Of a DNA stretch of 34,726 bases, positions 16,601 to 26,576 are shown in pieces. Under the pieces are notes generated by a model. The model was given only the letters and a program-made list of their open reading frames with translations, had not been told where the DNA came from and searched no databases. The translations under genes were made by a program, and so were the position numbers. This DNA comes from Taibaiella sp. (GTDB lineage: Bacteria > Bacteroidota > Bacteroidia > Chitinophagales > Chitinophagaceae), in contig JAIOYR010000040.1 of assembly GCA_021740995.1 (NCBI GenBank), forward strand, positions 1 to 34,726. Direction: 5' to 3'. Positions within the stretch are counted from its first letter, which is position 1; every line of letters begins with the position of its first letter.

Positions 16601-19600
16601 GTTTCCCGCCTATTATCTGATTATGCCTTCTTTTAGCCAATGCCATTATTTCGGTACATATTAGTTCTGAGGCGGCTATCAGTTCTGGTATGCCACTGAA
16701 TAATATGGTATCACTCATTTCCCCCTTTATCTTCTCTATCTCGTGTTCCTTATCCCAGAAGTTGATGATGCCTATATTGGATTCCAGATTTTCTATGATC
16801 TCAGCATTTACCTTTTTACACTTATCCCTCTTGGTCTTCTCTACCTCATTCTTGCCGAAAGCTATATCCATCATCAGGTCGAAAAAAGGTGCTTCTACTT
16901 CTGATACTCCATCTTCAGTTTTTTGCCTGCCTTCTTTTGCATCATCTCTCAGCATTTTCAGCCCATCTACCAGTTTATCCCAGTCATCCTTATGCTGCTT
17001 CAGTATGGCTTCCAGTTTTTCATATAACTTCTTGTATAGTGAGGGGTCATCGTTGAAGCTGACTTTAATATGTTTTCTTATGGCGTGTTCCATCTCAGAG
17101 GCTATTGCCTTCTTAGATATATTTTTGTTGACCTCAGTTTCAAAATTTTCAGAGAACAACTCTACCGGTGGTATCTTAGGGTTGATGCCAAGGTTTACCA
17201 GATGCTCATTTACCAATCGTTTTATCTTTTCACCTATGCCTTCTATATTGATAGTGCTGTCCTTATATCGTTGTTTTATTTTGAACAGAATAAAGGCAAA
17301 CTGCTTGGAGGGTATTTTGTAAGGCTCAGTAGCTGGTAATGGCAGCACAATATCCATACTCTCCATAAAGTTCTTGAAGTATACCTCAAAATCTGCCCTG
17401 AATTTTGTGTCAGCTGCTATTTCTATGCAGCGTTCCAGAATATCGTAGGTCTGCTTAGGGTCTTTTATCTTCTGATGCACATAATCTTCTATCTTTTCTA
17501 CACCTTCTTCTTTGAATAGCTGCACCAGTCTTTTGTACCGCTGATCCAGTATTGGAATTTCTGAGGTGATATTTTTGAATGATTCCAATACATCTGCTAT
17601 ATCATCTTTGCTGTATATATTCAGTGCTTCTTGCAGATTGTTGGTGTTGCCTATATAGTCTACTACATATCCCCTGTATTTACCCTTACGGGTTCTGTTT
17701 ACCCTGGCTATGGCTTGCAGCAGGTTGTGTTCTTTCATTTTTTTGTCCAGATACATTATCTGCTCTATAGGTGCATCAAACCCCGTCAGTAACATATCGC
17801 ACACCACCAGGAATGCAATACCCGATAATGGTTTGGTATAGTTTCCTCCACCGTCCATAGTATAATCAAACTTCTCTTTGAAGTGTTCAACCGCCTTATT
17901 AGACATTGATGACTTCCTGGCTTCGGTAATGATGGCATCTTCGTTAGTGCCTTGTGATGATACTACCGTTTCTACCTTCAGGAACTTCAGCTGCTTCAGC
18001 AATTCATTGTCTGGCGTTGGTGCGCTACTTTCCTGTGTTATACGATCATTTATAGCCTGTGCTATAGCTCTCTTATACCTTACCGCTGCCAATACCGTAC
18101 TTGCAACCACCTGTGCTTTAAATCCGCTTGGTAGTATATGTGCTACATAATGGTCTACCATATCTTTCGCTATTGCCTGTATTCGGCTCTCAGCTTCCAG
18201 TATATCGGTGTAGGTGCCATATTTCTTTTTTATCAGTGCCTTTTCTTCGTCTGTGTGCTCCCGTACCAGGTCTTCAAACTTATCTTCCAGTTTGCTTTTA
18301 TCCCTTACGGCATCATCGCTGGTTTTGCCCTCGTACAGTATCTGCAGGGTAGCACCATCATCTACAGCATCTTTTAGTTTGTACTTGTCTATGTATCCAC
18401 CAAAACGATGCTCTGTTTTTTTCTTGTGCCTGTCTGTAATGAGTGGTGTACCTGTAAATGCTATCTTGGTAGAATTGGGGAATGCTTCAAACACATTATT
18501 ACCCAGGTCACTACCCTGTGTGCGGTGAGCTTCATCTATCAGTATCAGCACTCTTTCCGATTCATTAATCTTGCCTATGTTGGTGTATACAGGTATGTAG
18601 TCGGCTACTATCTGCCCCACCAGTGTATCGTTGGTTTTTACCCGCTCCTGAAACTTATGTACCATTACCATCACTACATTGCTCGATGGTGTAGCCTGTT
18701 TCTACCTTAGCTCTCTGGTGTTGTTTACGTAGTCTAGCTTTTCATTGGTAAGGGTTGCTGTTTCGCCCAGTTGGTCTTCCAGGTCTGTACGGTCATTAAG
18801 CATTATTACCTTGTAATCCTTGAGGTCCTGGCTGGTTCTTAGTTTTCTTACCAGCATTACCATAGTAAGGCTCTTGCCGCTGCCCTGAGTATGCCATACT
18901 ACACCAGACCGCTCCATAGGTGTAGTACCTGTTCTTAGCCGTTGAATGATTTTGCCTACAGCCCTATACTGCTGGTAACGGCAAACTATCTTTATTTCAC
19001 GGTCGCCACCATTCATAAACAGCACAAAGTGCCTGATAATATCCAGCAGGGTATCAGGAGGTAGCATTCCCTGTATCAGGGTTTCCTGGCTGCGTATCTT
19101 GCCCAGTGGCGGTGTGAACGTCTTGTACTTATCAGGATAAATATCTTTCCACTCGTAGTAGTATTCTTCTGTCGATGTTATGGTGCCATACCTTGCTTGC
19201 TCGCCATAGCTGGCTATATTAAACTGATTAAAACAAAACAGAGCTTCCTCGCCTTCCTTCAGCCCATCCAGCTTAGTACCTTCACGTTGGTTGCTATACC
19301 GCAATAGTTGGGTGACGGCTTCGTGCATAGGGTTTGATGTAAATTCGTTCTGATCTTTACACTCAACCACTACCAGTGGCAAACCATTTACAAACAGTAC
19401 AATATCTGGTATTATAAAACCCTTGCCCATGCCGGGGGTATCTATCCTGAACTGGTTGATGGCAGTAAATGTATTGCGCTCAGGGTGGTCAAAGTCTATG
19501 ATCTTAACTACTGGGGCTTCTTCATCCGTCAGTTCATTCTTATCGGCTTTGGTATTATTCAGTAGCAGGTTTAGTATTTCCTTATTGGCTTCCAGCAGGT

Positions 19601-19856
19601 GCTTCCTGGTTAGCTTTATGATGTCATCGTGCAGTTCCTCTAACTGGTGACGGGTAAGCCACTTTTCACCTGTTTCTGTGCTATTTATATCCTTTACTGA
19701 TTGGATAAACAACTCCCGAAGGGTTACCTCTCTGAAGTTGGTGCGCTTACTTTTGGTAGGGTCTGTGGGTATACCGGCACCTTGCTCCAGAGTATCCCAG
19801 CCAAGGCTTTTTAGCTGGGTGAGAAATGGCTTTTCTATGTGGCTATATTCGCTCAT
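16593..19856 (-). pseudogene. hsdR: Type I restriction enzyme R subunit, interrupted by one in-frame TAG
   Basis: Joined, the frame has 1087 codons, normal for HsdR. Residues 1-384 carry the nuclease motif (PDIV at 150-153, then E165-x-K167 in VVVECKD) and helicase motif I (HTQGSGKSL, Lys328). Codon 385 is TAG at 18704-18702. The frame then continues without shift through VVMVMVHKF, the DEAH box (ILIDEAHRTQG), FTGTPL, LLTGFDAPIEQIMYLDKK and QAIARVNRTRKGKYRG, followed by the helical C-terminus. HsdR supplies ATP-driven DNA translocation and cleavage. The stop separates motif I from motif II, so neither part should work alone. GTG/ATG codons at 18674-18669 could restart the second part but have no obvious ribosome site. 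The start ATG overlaps the stop of the SecB-like gene by 4 bp. A sequencing error or stop-codon readthrough could also explain the TAG. Confidence 0.9.
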
Positions 19857-20347
19857 TGCTCCGTACTTTTATCCGGAGCTAATGCCTTAATTGTGTTAAG
19901 CTTAAGTGGATCAACTATTGGAAGCAGTATTCCCGTATTGAGAACGCATTTTGACCTGGAGAATACAATCCCCCTGAATGTTGAATAACAGATACCCAAT
20001 ATAGACCCAGCCATTGCTCCATGCAATACAACCAAACCATCATCGTTCTGGTCTTTTACAATGAAGTCAACAAGATTATCTATTGTTAATATAAACTCAC
20101 ATGAATACGCTCCGTCAATACCTATTGCGTTATCATGTTCATCCATTGCTTTAAATGTAGCTTTAATCAACACCTTAACAGCATTGTTGTCTATAGATAG
20201 CCCGCTTCCAACTTCAAAATTGACGTCATATTTTATTAAGGTGGGTTCAACGACTGAAGGATCAATGTTAATTGAATCCGTTAACGGTCTGATGGACTGT
20301 AAGTGTATCTTATCAGGATTAACCCTGATTTCTTTATTGGTATCCAT
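19853..20347 (-). CDS. SecB-like chaperone (putative TAC module chaperone)
   Basis: A 164-residue protein starting at the ATG at 20347; an upstream extension to 20413 overlaps the antitoxin and is rejected. The layout is SecB-like: an N-terminal strand (IHLQSIRPL), a long strand pair (YDVNFEVGSGLS, VKVLIKATFKAM), AYSCEFILTID, then the helix/turn LGICYSTFRGIVFSRSKCV and the ILLPIVDPLKL ending typical of SecB-like proteins. Such chaperones in toxin-antitoxin-chaperone systems bind and protect a chaperone-addicted antitoxin. Its gene lies 22 bp after an XRE antitoxin gene, and its stop overlaps the hsdR start (ATGA), so it is coupled to both. A general export role is less likely, given the divergence from housekeeping SecB and the context. 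Confidence 0.7.
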   Translation of the reverse strand: MDTNKEIRVNPDKIHLQSIRPLTDSINIDPSVVEPTLIKYDVNFEVGSGLSIDNNAVKVLIKATFKAMDEHDNAIGIDGAYSCEFILTIDNLVDFIVKDQNDDGLVVLHGAMAGSILGICYSTFRGIVFSRSKCVLNTGILLPIVDPLKLNTIKALAPDKSTEQ

Positions 20348-20369
20348 AATTAATTCATTTAAGTGCCGG

Positions 20370-20786
20370 TTAAGCAGCAAGTGCGTAGGTGTTTTCACCA
20401 ACCTCAGCACCAATCCACTTATTTAGGTCAATGCCCGAAATATAGTTCGCTGTTGCTGTAAAATTGAAACTATTTTTTAATTCAATCTTTTCTACCTCTA
20501 CTCTATACGGAGTGGTAATAACCTTAGCATCTAATACCGCCTCAATTTTTGATATGCTTTTGATGGTAAGGTTGTGCGTGCCCGATAGCATCCTGCTGAT
20601 TTCTGCTTCGCTTTTACCTAACAAATTTGCCAGGTCTTTTTGGAGTAGTCCTTTCCTTTCCATAAGTACACTTATCTGGTGTGCTATTTCAAGGGCGTTA
20701 TCAACAAAGTTTTTTACATCTTGTGGTGTCTCATTCAATATCTCATCAAATAATGAGGTGTTTTCTACTTCACGTGGCCTTTTCAT
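20370..20786 (-). CDS. XRE/HigA-like antitoxin with C-terminal tail
   Basis: A 138-residue protein. Residues ~37-90 are a helix-turn-helix of the XRE type (LLQKDLANLLGKSEAEISRM, then the NLTIKSISKIEAVL helix). Residues ~95-138 extend well beyond the DNA-binding domain and contain several aromatic and hydrophobic residues (NSFNFTATANYISG, NKWIGAEVGENTYALAA). This resembles the chaperone-addiction tail of HigA-type antitoxins in SecB-linked TAC systems, which unfolds and is degraded unless the chaperone binds it. The gene lies between the putative toxin (31 bp upstream) and the SecB-like gene (22 bp downstream). It is expected to repress its own promoter at 21341-21370. Confidence 0.75.
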   Translation of the reverse strand: MKRPREVENTSLFDEILNETPQDVKNFVDNALEIAHQISVLMERKGLLQKDLANLLGKSEAEISRMLSGTHNLTIKSISKIEAVLDAKVITTPYRVEVEKIELKNSFNFTATANYISGIDLNKWIGAEVGENTYALAA

Positions 20787-20811
20787 GTGTTTTATGTGTT
20801 TTATGTGTTTG
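20785..20811 (-). repeat. Three 9 bp tandem repeats at the antitoxin start
   Basis: The unit ATGTGTTTT (plus strand) occurs at 20785, 20794 and 20803 (last copy ending G). The array fills the toxin-antitoxin spacer and overlaps the antitoxin ATG (20786-20784). Confidence 0.8.
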
Positions 20812-20817
20812 TGTTAC

Positions 20818-21321
20818 TTATAATTCAAGATAGTAATCGTCCTCCATTCTTATTTTCTTATCGTGAATACTTATGGTTCCTGATTCTATATCTTTGTTAA
20901 TGGCTCTTGCTACTTGGTTGGCAAACCTGAAATGTTTTCTGCAGTTAGGGCAGTTTTCAGGGTCATATTCGGTTTTCATTCCTCCATTAAGCAATAATAC
21001 TACCTCATCTGTAAGTCGTAGACAATAGAGCCGCAATCCATATTCTTCATCTCCTTCATCGTTTACCTCAAAGTAGTGGTAGTCATTGCCTGGTAATGCG
21101 TCTGCTTGACGTTCGTGTCTAAAGAACTTAGGAAATGCACCAAACTTATTGCCAATTGTATCTATTCTTGAATTTAGTTTTTGCAATTCAGTTTTACATC
21201 GTTCTACTTGTTTCATCCTATACTGAAAGTCGTCAAACTCATGTAGCTGCCTGCCCTCTACATGCAGCACATAGTAGGTCACTTTCTTACATTCTCTATA
21301 TTTGAGTATATCGGCAATCAA
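20818..21321 (-). CDS. Putative toxin of the TAC module
   Basis: A 167-residue protein encoded directly upstream of the XRE antitoxin, the usual HigB-HigA order. The segment FFRHERQADALP, then LRLYCLRLTDEVVLLLNGGMKT, then ANQVARAINKDIESG resembles a RelE/HigB-like fold, where a beta-sheet core with the LRLYC...LLLNGG strands carries the RNase site. I cannot place catalytic residues. The only in-frame start before the conserved part is TTG at 21321, about 14-20 bases from the predicted transcription start; a GTG at 21279 is the alternative. A CPNC pair (~residues 133-136) is unusual for RelE toxins. The toxin role is inferred mainly from position and partial sequence resemblance. Confidence 0.5.
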   Translation of the reverse strand: MIADILKYRECKKVTYYVLHVEGRQLHEFDDFQYRMKQVERCKTELQKLNSRIDTIGNKFGAFPKFFRHERQADALPGNDYHYFEVNDEGDEEYGLRLYCLRLTDEVVLLLNGGMKTEYDPENCPNCRKHFRFANQVARAINKDIESGTISIHDKKIRMEDDYYLEL

Positions 21322-21340
21322 CTTATCTTAAAAGTTAAGT

Positions 21341-21370
21341 CAAAGGTAGTGCTATTTTCTAATCTTGCAA
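21341..21370 (-). promoter_or_regulatory. Internal promoter driving the TAC module and hsdR
   Basis: Minus-strand TTG (21370 to 21368), a 19 bp spacer and TACCTTTG (21348 to 21341) match the consensus exactly. Both the -7 octamer and the spacing are identical to those of the tRNA-Phe promoter. The predicted start lies about 15 bases before the toxin TTG codon. Confidence 0.7.
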
Positions 21371-21488
21371 TACCCTTGATAGTTAATGTAAATTATAAAC
21401 ATGTATACTGTATCTGCTAAACTGCAAAGTTGTGAAATAAAGAACATCCTTTATGCATGCTATATTCTGACATGGTGGCGAATTATGC

Positions 21489-22208
21489 TTAACTAATTAA
21501 TGCTAATGCTTCAAGTATGTTTTTCAAATGAATAGCTTCATTTTTGCCTTGTGGATGCTGACCTACTACAACCTTTTTGCCATTGTATGTCCCTGCTATT
21601 TCTACTAAGCCCAAAGGTGCAGGTAGTATATTAGTAATACCTAACGGTGCTATTACTTCTTTACCCCACCACCATTTATTTCTGTAGCTGGTCAAAAATA
21701 TTATTACCTCTGGTTGATAATATTCTATTTCCATTTTCAGGATGTTGATGCAATGTGGTAGCTGTAGTTCCATCAGTTTTGGTGATGGGTTGCCTTTGTC
21801 ACTGGGTGACACCTTGTATAAATTACTCCATACTATATTGCAGTTAGCCTCACTTTTAGGGCATGGTATCAATTTATGTGCTATACTTCGCTTCAGGCGA
21901 GTAAAAGCAGATGAGTTATGACTGTATCCCTCATCAGGAGCTATCATTTGTTCTTTAAAATTACCTGTTGCTTTTTCCAAATAATCCAATACTGAATCAA
22001 TAAATACTGGATTGTGCGCTGCTTTTTTATCAATGTTCTTAGTAGGGTCGCCCCAGCCGTTTACAGCCCTACCTATTATCATCAGTTTACCGTTGTAATC
22101 TTTCCCTTTTTTGGAATTAAATAAACACATCTTGGTTTCACGGTAAACTGTTTTATTGGTGTACAACTTCTGTATTAGTTGTTTGTATTCTTCTCTTGCT
22201 TGTTTCAT
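21489..22208 (-). CDS. Unknown protein with uracil-DNA-glycosylase-like motifs
   Basis: A 239-residue soluble protein within the restriction operon, 58 bp after hsdS. It opens a Rossmann-like core with KLMIIGRAVNGWGDP (~residues 41-55), has an NIVWSNLYKVSP strand, then PEVIIFLTSYRNKWWWG, and finally KKVVVGQHPQGKN near the C-terminus. The order of a glycine-rich first motif, a central VIIFLTS strand and a late xxxGQHPQ motif recalls the UDG superfamily (GxNPG ... HPS), but the key residues differ, so enzymatic activity cannot be claimed. It could be an accessory or anti-phage protein carried with the R-M genes. The fold call is inference. Confidence 0.35.
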   Translation of the reverse strand: MKQAREEYKQLIQKLYTNKTVYRETKMCLFNSKKGKDYNGKLMIIGRAVNGWGDPTKNIDKKAAHNPVFIDSVLDYLEKATGNFKEQMIAPDEGYSHNSSAFTRLKRSIAHKLIPCPKSEANCNIVWSNLYKVSPSDKGNPSPKLMELQLPHCINILKMEIEYYQPEVIIFLTSYRNKWWWGKEVIAPLGITNILPAPLGLVEIAGTYNGKKVVVGQHPQGKNEAIHLKNILEALALIS

Positions 22209-22266
22209 AGATATGGTTTATTGTTTGTTATAGATTTATCTGGTCCTCATTTTCACTGATAGTATT

Positions 22267-23469
22267 TTATGTTGTTACCTCTACTTTACCACTTAACAAA
22301 TCACTCATTAAACCGTGTTTAAGCAGCTTGAGCTTTTCAAGGGTAGCTTCCTCTCTTTCCAAAACTAACTCTTGCGAATCAATAAAGTCTTTTGCCATTT
22401 TTTGTTCCGACTTACTTGGGCAAGGCAATAGCATACCTGCTATCATCTCCATTCTAACCGAATCAACAGTTGTTTTGGCAGAATAACGATCTACTTCTGC
22501 TAAGAAGTGTGTTTTAAAATAATGGTATAAAAATTTAGGCTCTATGCTATTGTTGAAATCATAAAGCATATATACTCTTTGGTGAAAATCAAATTTGCCA
22601 TTGATATAATGATAAATTTTGCCAACACCTACACCATCACCTGAAGTTAATATGGCTTCTCCGTCAAATGAGTAACTATTAATTCTTTCTATAGTTTGTG
22701 ACCTTACAAAGAATGGGTATAAACCATTATCTATTTTGTTTTGTGTGTCTTTGCTACCCGTAGTGATAGCACATGTCGAATCTAACCGCACCACTTCCCA
22801 CCCCTTATGCACCATCCCCAGCGGTGAATCCTTATACAGTTCTGGTGCGTCTTCGTATTTGGGTCTTAGCTCACCAGTGGTAACGTCTATACCCCTGGTG
22901 AATAAATCCTGTAGCATCCCATGTTTTACTGCCTGGTATTTGGCTATGATCGCTTCCGTCTTTTCTATCTGCCCATCTATGGTGGATAGTATCTTGGCTA
23001 TTTTTTTTTGGATGGGATAGTCGGGTACATTAAACTTTATCTTTTCTAATGCTTTTTTCGAAATTTCTGCAAATGTTGTTCCCTCTCCTAACTTCTTTAT
23101 ACTGTTAATGTTATGCCCAATATTATAATAATGATATTCAGGGTCTTGGTTTTTGTTTAATACAATGCTTTTACATCCTTGATTAGTTGTAAATTCTTTT
23201 TGAGGTATAGCAAGATAGCCTATAGGTGCTCTGGATGACATCACTAAACAACTATTTGCTGGCATCAAATTTGCAGAGCATGATTTTAATCCAGAATTTG
23301 TTATCCTCCGTTCAGACTGAAATATCTGCCTGTTTTTTAACTTACTCAAATCTGTTGGGGTAATCCAGTTAACATCACCATCCCAATATTCACTAATTGA
23401 TGTATTTGGAGTTGCACCTGATATTACTGTCCCTATTTCTTCTACTCTCATCTCTTTCCAATTACTCAT
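22267..23469 (-). CDS. hsdS: Type I restriction-modification specificity subunit
   Basis: A 400-residue S subunit with the normal two-domain layout. Target recognition domain 1 covers ~1-155 (opening [15 protein letters not shown], with [13 protein letters not shown]), followed by the conserved helix [20 protein letters not shown] and [15 protein letters not shown]. Recognition domain 2 starts at ~230 ([15 protein letters not shown]) and ends near 360, followed by the second conserved helix ending [17 protein letters not shown]. The two helices act as the spacer that sets the distance between half-sites; the DNA site cannot be predicted from sequence alone. The start overlaps the hsdM stop by 8 bp. 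No inverted second hsdS copy is present. Confidence 0.95.
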   Translation of the reverse strand: MSNWKEMRVEEIGTVISGATPNTSISEYWDGDVNWITPTDLSKLKNRQIFQSERRITNSGLKSCSANLMPANSCLVMSSRAPIGYLAIPQKEFTTNQGCKSIVLNKNQDPEYHYYNIGHNINSIKKLGEGTTFAEISKKALEKIKFNVPDYPIQKKIAKILSTIDGQIEKTEAIIAKYQAVKHGMLQDLFTRGIDVTTGELRPKYEDAPELYKDSPLGMVHKGWEVVRLDSTCAITTGSKDTQNKIDNGLYPFFVRSQTIERINSYSFDGEAILTSGDGVGVGKIYHYINGKFDFHQRVYMLYDFNNSIEPKFLYHYFKTHFLAEVDRYSAKTTVDSVRMEMIAGMLLPCPSKSEQKMAKDFIDSQELVLEREEATLEKLKLLKHGLMSDLLSGKVEVTT

Positions 23470-25789
23470 AACCCAATTCGTTTAGATACTGGTTCAGCAA
23501 TTGGGTTTCTTTTTCACGCTCTGTTATTAGGTTCTTTAGTGTAGTAGTGTACTTGTTATGCAGGTTCTCTACAGCCGCTACAAAACCCTGTAGGTATTGT
23601 TTCAGGTAGCCATCAATAGTGCTGTACAGGGTTCGTTCCCAGCGGGCTATTATCAGTTGTTCAGCTTCGGCTGGTGTTATCTTTACCCTGGCAGCAGCTA
23701 CCAGTTCATCCCTGCGTTTGTCCATGGCACTTATCTCTGCCTTCAGTGTCTTTATTTCATCCTTTACTTTCTTCAGTGTCTTGGTAGGCTGGCTTTCATC
23801 TGGTTCATAATCTTCAGCTTCCATCTCTGCCTTCAGTGCTTCAGCTTCTGCCAGTTGGTTAAGGTTCTGCTCGTGTTTATCCAGCAGGTCGGCAAACTGT
23901 GATTTTAGTATTTCTTCATCAGGTATCAGGTTGGCACCCCAGCCACTTGCAGCTACACTCTTAAGGTCGCTCAGTATAGTATCATCATTCCAGAATGATG
24001 CAAATGCACCTCTTACCTTAAACTGGTCAAGTATACCCAGCGGCAGCAATGTGGTGCTTATTTCAGCCAGCAGTTTCCTATACAGGTCAAATACTGCCTT
24101 CTGGTTATTAATGGCTTTAATGGCTGGTAGGTGTTTGTTCCACCATTGTTGCAGTGTGGCTTGGTAGGTGTTGTGTTTATCTGTTACCCCCTGACTGGTT
24201 TCTATGTGTTCCTTTATCTGTTCCTTATCGGTAAACCCTGCTGCAAACTGCACATAACCAGCTCTTAGTGCCGCAAACAACATTGCTTTAGTACCTGCAT
24301 AATTATTGAAGTAGCTGTTCAGTGCTTCCACCTCTGCTTCGGGTATGCCGCCATTGAGGTGCGCTTTTACATCATGTGGCTCTGGTGGTGGTGCATTGTC
24401 TACATACCGCCTTATGTTTAGGTTATATTCTTCAGCCTCCAGTTCTTCCAGTGTCACCAGGCGGCTGTAGTGTGGTTCTTCCAGCTTGTTTCGGTACACG
24501 TAGCTGATCTTCTCTATGTCCTCTGGTCGCAGCTTGTTCTGGTTCTTACCTTCCTTATATTCTCTATCAGCGTTAATAAACAACACCTGAGGACGGCTAC
24601 CGCCGATCCTCAATTTGTTGATGACCAAAATGCTGGCAGGTATGCCCGTACCATAAAATAAACCACCAGGTAAGCCTATTACGGCTTCCAGCCATCCCTG
24701 CTCCAGTATCCACTTTCGGGCAGTTTTCTCTTCACCACCCCTAAACAGTACACCATGTGGCATTATCACTGCCATCTTACCATCGCTCTTCAGCACACTT
24801 ATCATGTGCTGCACAAACATAAAGTCACCTTTCTTCCCTCCCTCCGGCATAAAAACCTGAAAACGGTCTTTGTGCTCCATACCATTCTTGCTATAGTTTT
24901 GGGAGAAGGGTGGATTGGCTATTACCCTGTCAAAACACTGCAGCCTGCCATCAGCCTCCAGGTGTCTTGGGGTCTTGATCGTATCATCATTATGTATCTT
25001 GGCAGTGTATATACCATGCAGCAGCATATTCATTCTGCACAACGACCAGGTGGTGCCATTGCTCTCCTGCCCAAATAATGAAAGGTTTCTGGTATTACCA
25101 CCACTTTGTGCCACATAGTTTTGCGACTGTATTAGCATACCCCCCGAGCCTACAGTAGGGTCGTAGATACTCATACCTTCTTTGGGCTCTATCAGGTGGG
25201 TCAGCAGGTTTACCACCTCACTGGGTGTATAGAACTCACCTCCCTTTTTGCCGGCACTGTCGGCGAAGTATTTTATCAGGTATTCATAAGCTGCACCCAT
25301 AAGGTCGGGAAACTCAAAATCTTCATCCCTCAGTGGTATCTTTTCGAAGTGTTGTATAAAGTTTACCAGGGTGCCATCGTCCAGTGTTTTTTGCCCTACT
25401 TTTTTGTTGTAGTTAATGCTTTTCAGTACATCTTGCAGAGTATGTGGGTTGGCTTCTTCCAGTGCCTCCAGTGCTTTGTTGAGCAATGTACCTACGTCTT
25501 TTTTCAGATGGCGTATATTAGCCCATCTACTACGTTCTGGTACAAAAAAGTCATACTTGGCAGGTTTTTCCAGCTGCTGGGCTATTAGGTCATCAGCCAG
25601 CCCCTTTCTTGCGTATTCCTGGGCTAATTTAGCCTTGTCAGCATCAAATTTGTCACTGAGTCTCTTAAGGAACAAAGCCCCGAAAATATGCTCCTTATAC
25701 TCAGAGGCATCCATATTACCCCTGAGGATGTCACAGGCTTTGAGTAGTAATGATTCTAATCGTGATAAAGAAAGTTTTTGGTCTATCAT
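23462..25789 (-). CDS. hsdM: Type I restriction-modification DNA methyltransferase subunit
   Basis: A 775-residue N6-adenine methyltransferase, first gene of the operon. The N-terminal helical domain (~10-165, [20 protein letters not shown]) precedes the catalytic domain with GGEFYTP (183-189), SAM motif [11 protein letters not shown] (210-219) and the catalytic NPPF (292-295), plus [13 protein letters not shown] and [12 protein letters not shown]. Residues ~500-775 are a long, mostly helical and coiled-coil C-terminal extension (for example [17 protein letters not shown]), which makes it larger than the ~500-residue classic HsdM. It is divergently oriented to the GIY-YIG-like gene, about 100 bp away. 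Confidence 0.95.
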   Translation of the reverse strand: MIDQKLSLSRLESLLLKACDILRGNMDASEYKEHIFGALFLKRLSDKFDADKAKLAQEYARKGLADDLIAQQLEKPAKYDFFVPERSRWANIRHLKKDVGTLLNKALEALEEANPHTLQDVLKSINYNKKVGQKTLDDGTLVNFIQHFEKIPLRDEDFEFPDLMGAAYEYLIKYFADSAGKKGGEFYTPSEVVNLLTHLIEPKEGMSIYDPTVGSGGMLIQSQNYVAQSGGNTRNLSLFGQESNGTTWSLCRMNMLLHGIYTAKIHNDDTIKTPRHLEADGRLQCFDRVIANPPFSQNYSKNGMEHKDRFQVFMPEGGKKGDFMFVQHMISVLKSDGKMAVIMPHGVLFRGGEEKTARKWILEQGWLEAVIGLPGGLFYGTGIPASILVINKLRIGGSRPQVLFINADREYKEGKNQNKLRPEDIEKISYVYRNKLEEPHYSRLVTLEELEAEEYNLNIRRYVDNAPPPEPHDVKAHLNGGIPEAEVEALNSYFNNYAGTKAMLFAALRAGYVQFAAGFTDKEQIKEHIETSQGVTDKHNTYQATLQQWWNKHLPAIKAINNQKAVFDLYRKLLAEISTTLLPLGILDQFKVRGAFASFWNDDTILSDLKSVAASGWGANLIPDEEILKSQFADLLDKHEQNLNQLAEAEALKAEMEAEDYEPDESQPTKTLKKVKDEIKTLKAEISAMDKRRDELVAAARVKITPAEAEQLIIARWERTLYSTIDGYLKQYLQGFVAAVENLHNKYTTTLKNLITEREKETQLLNQYLNELGYE

Positions 25790-25861
25790 AGTGTATTTAC
25801 AAATAGGCTAAAGCCATTTTTAGAAGGGTCAAGATAATAAAAAAGTTATTGGTACTGACCT

Positions 25862-25869
25862 TATCTTTG
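25862..25869 (+). promoter_or_regulatory. Possible -7 element for the GIY-YIG-like gene
   Basis: TATCTTTG fits TAnnTTTG and lies 22 bp before the ATG at 25892. No TTG is found at the expected -33 distance, so this is tentative. Confidence 0.35.
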
Positions 25870-25891
25870 AATGTAATCTCAAAGCCCCAAA

Positions 25892-26467
25892 ATGGAACAG
25901 TTAAATACACCTGATTTTGCAGGATATGCCGAGCAAAAAATAAAGGAGTTATCTATACTAAAGAATTTCTTACTTCCTGCACTATCTATAGTAACAATAG
26001 ATTTGGATGGAGAGCTACCAGCAGATATAGTAACACATCTTTTGGTTAATAGGCATAAGCCTGCTGTTTATTATTTCACTATTGAGGAAGATAAAAAGCA
26101 GGATATTTTTTTGGCCTTCCAGAAAGCCAAAAGCAATTCATCTCATACAAAGCGTACTGCTGGTCTTAGAGCAGAGGGTTTCAAGAACATTTGTCACGTA
26201 CCACAAGACCTAAAACCGGGTAATTGCCTTTATGTAGGCAGTGTAAAAACAAACCTTTTGTCAAGATTAAACCAACACCTCGGATATACTAATTCTGGTA
26301 GAACAGGTGCCCTCTATCTAAAGCATGTGCTGGCAACATTGCCTGAGAAGCCACCTATTACCTTCCACTATCATATACTTGACAGCATTTATAAAGACCT
26401 CACTGAACACATTGAGAGTATATTGTACGATTTATATTTACCTATTGTTGGGAAACGACCATTGTAG
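25892..26467 (+). CDS. GIY-YIG-like nuclease-domain protein
   Basis: A 191-residue protein with the order of GIY-YIG elements in its C-terminal half: a strand PAVYYF (57-62), the CLYVGS strand (112-117, standing for YIG), Arg125 and His129 in LLSRLNQHLG, and a helix with candidate catalytic Glu175 in HIESILYDLYLPIVGKR. The two strand motifs are further apart than usual (about 50 residues), so an insertion or degenerate domain is likely. It is read away from hsdM and could be an added nuclease of the defence block. Alternative: a domain-like protein without nuclease activity. The ATG at 25892 is the only good start. Confidence 0.5.
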   Translation: MEQLNTPDFAGYAEQKIKELSILKNFLLPALSIVTIDLDGELPADIVTHLLVNRHKPAVYYFTIEEDKKQDIFLAFQKAKSNSSHTKRTAGLRAEGFKNICHVPQDLKPGNCLYVGSVKTNLLSRLNQHLGYTNSGRTGALYLKHVLATLPEKPPITFHYHILDSIYKDLTEHIESILYDLYLPIVGKRPL

Positions 26468-26576
26468 AGGTGGGGTATAGATAGTAGAGAGGAAAGCGGC
26501 AATAATCTCAAAAACAGGTATTATCTAATTTAGGAGTCTTGAATTTCAGGTTTAATGTAATAAAACAGCTAAAATA

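Noticed and set aside
18674-18702. hsdR as two separate genes by design
   Set aside because: The stop is in frame, the intervening codons still encode the expected HsdR residues, and no ribosome site precedes the second part.
20785-20811. CRISPR-like array
   Set aside because: The 9 bp units are contiguous without spacers; no cas genes are in the window.
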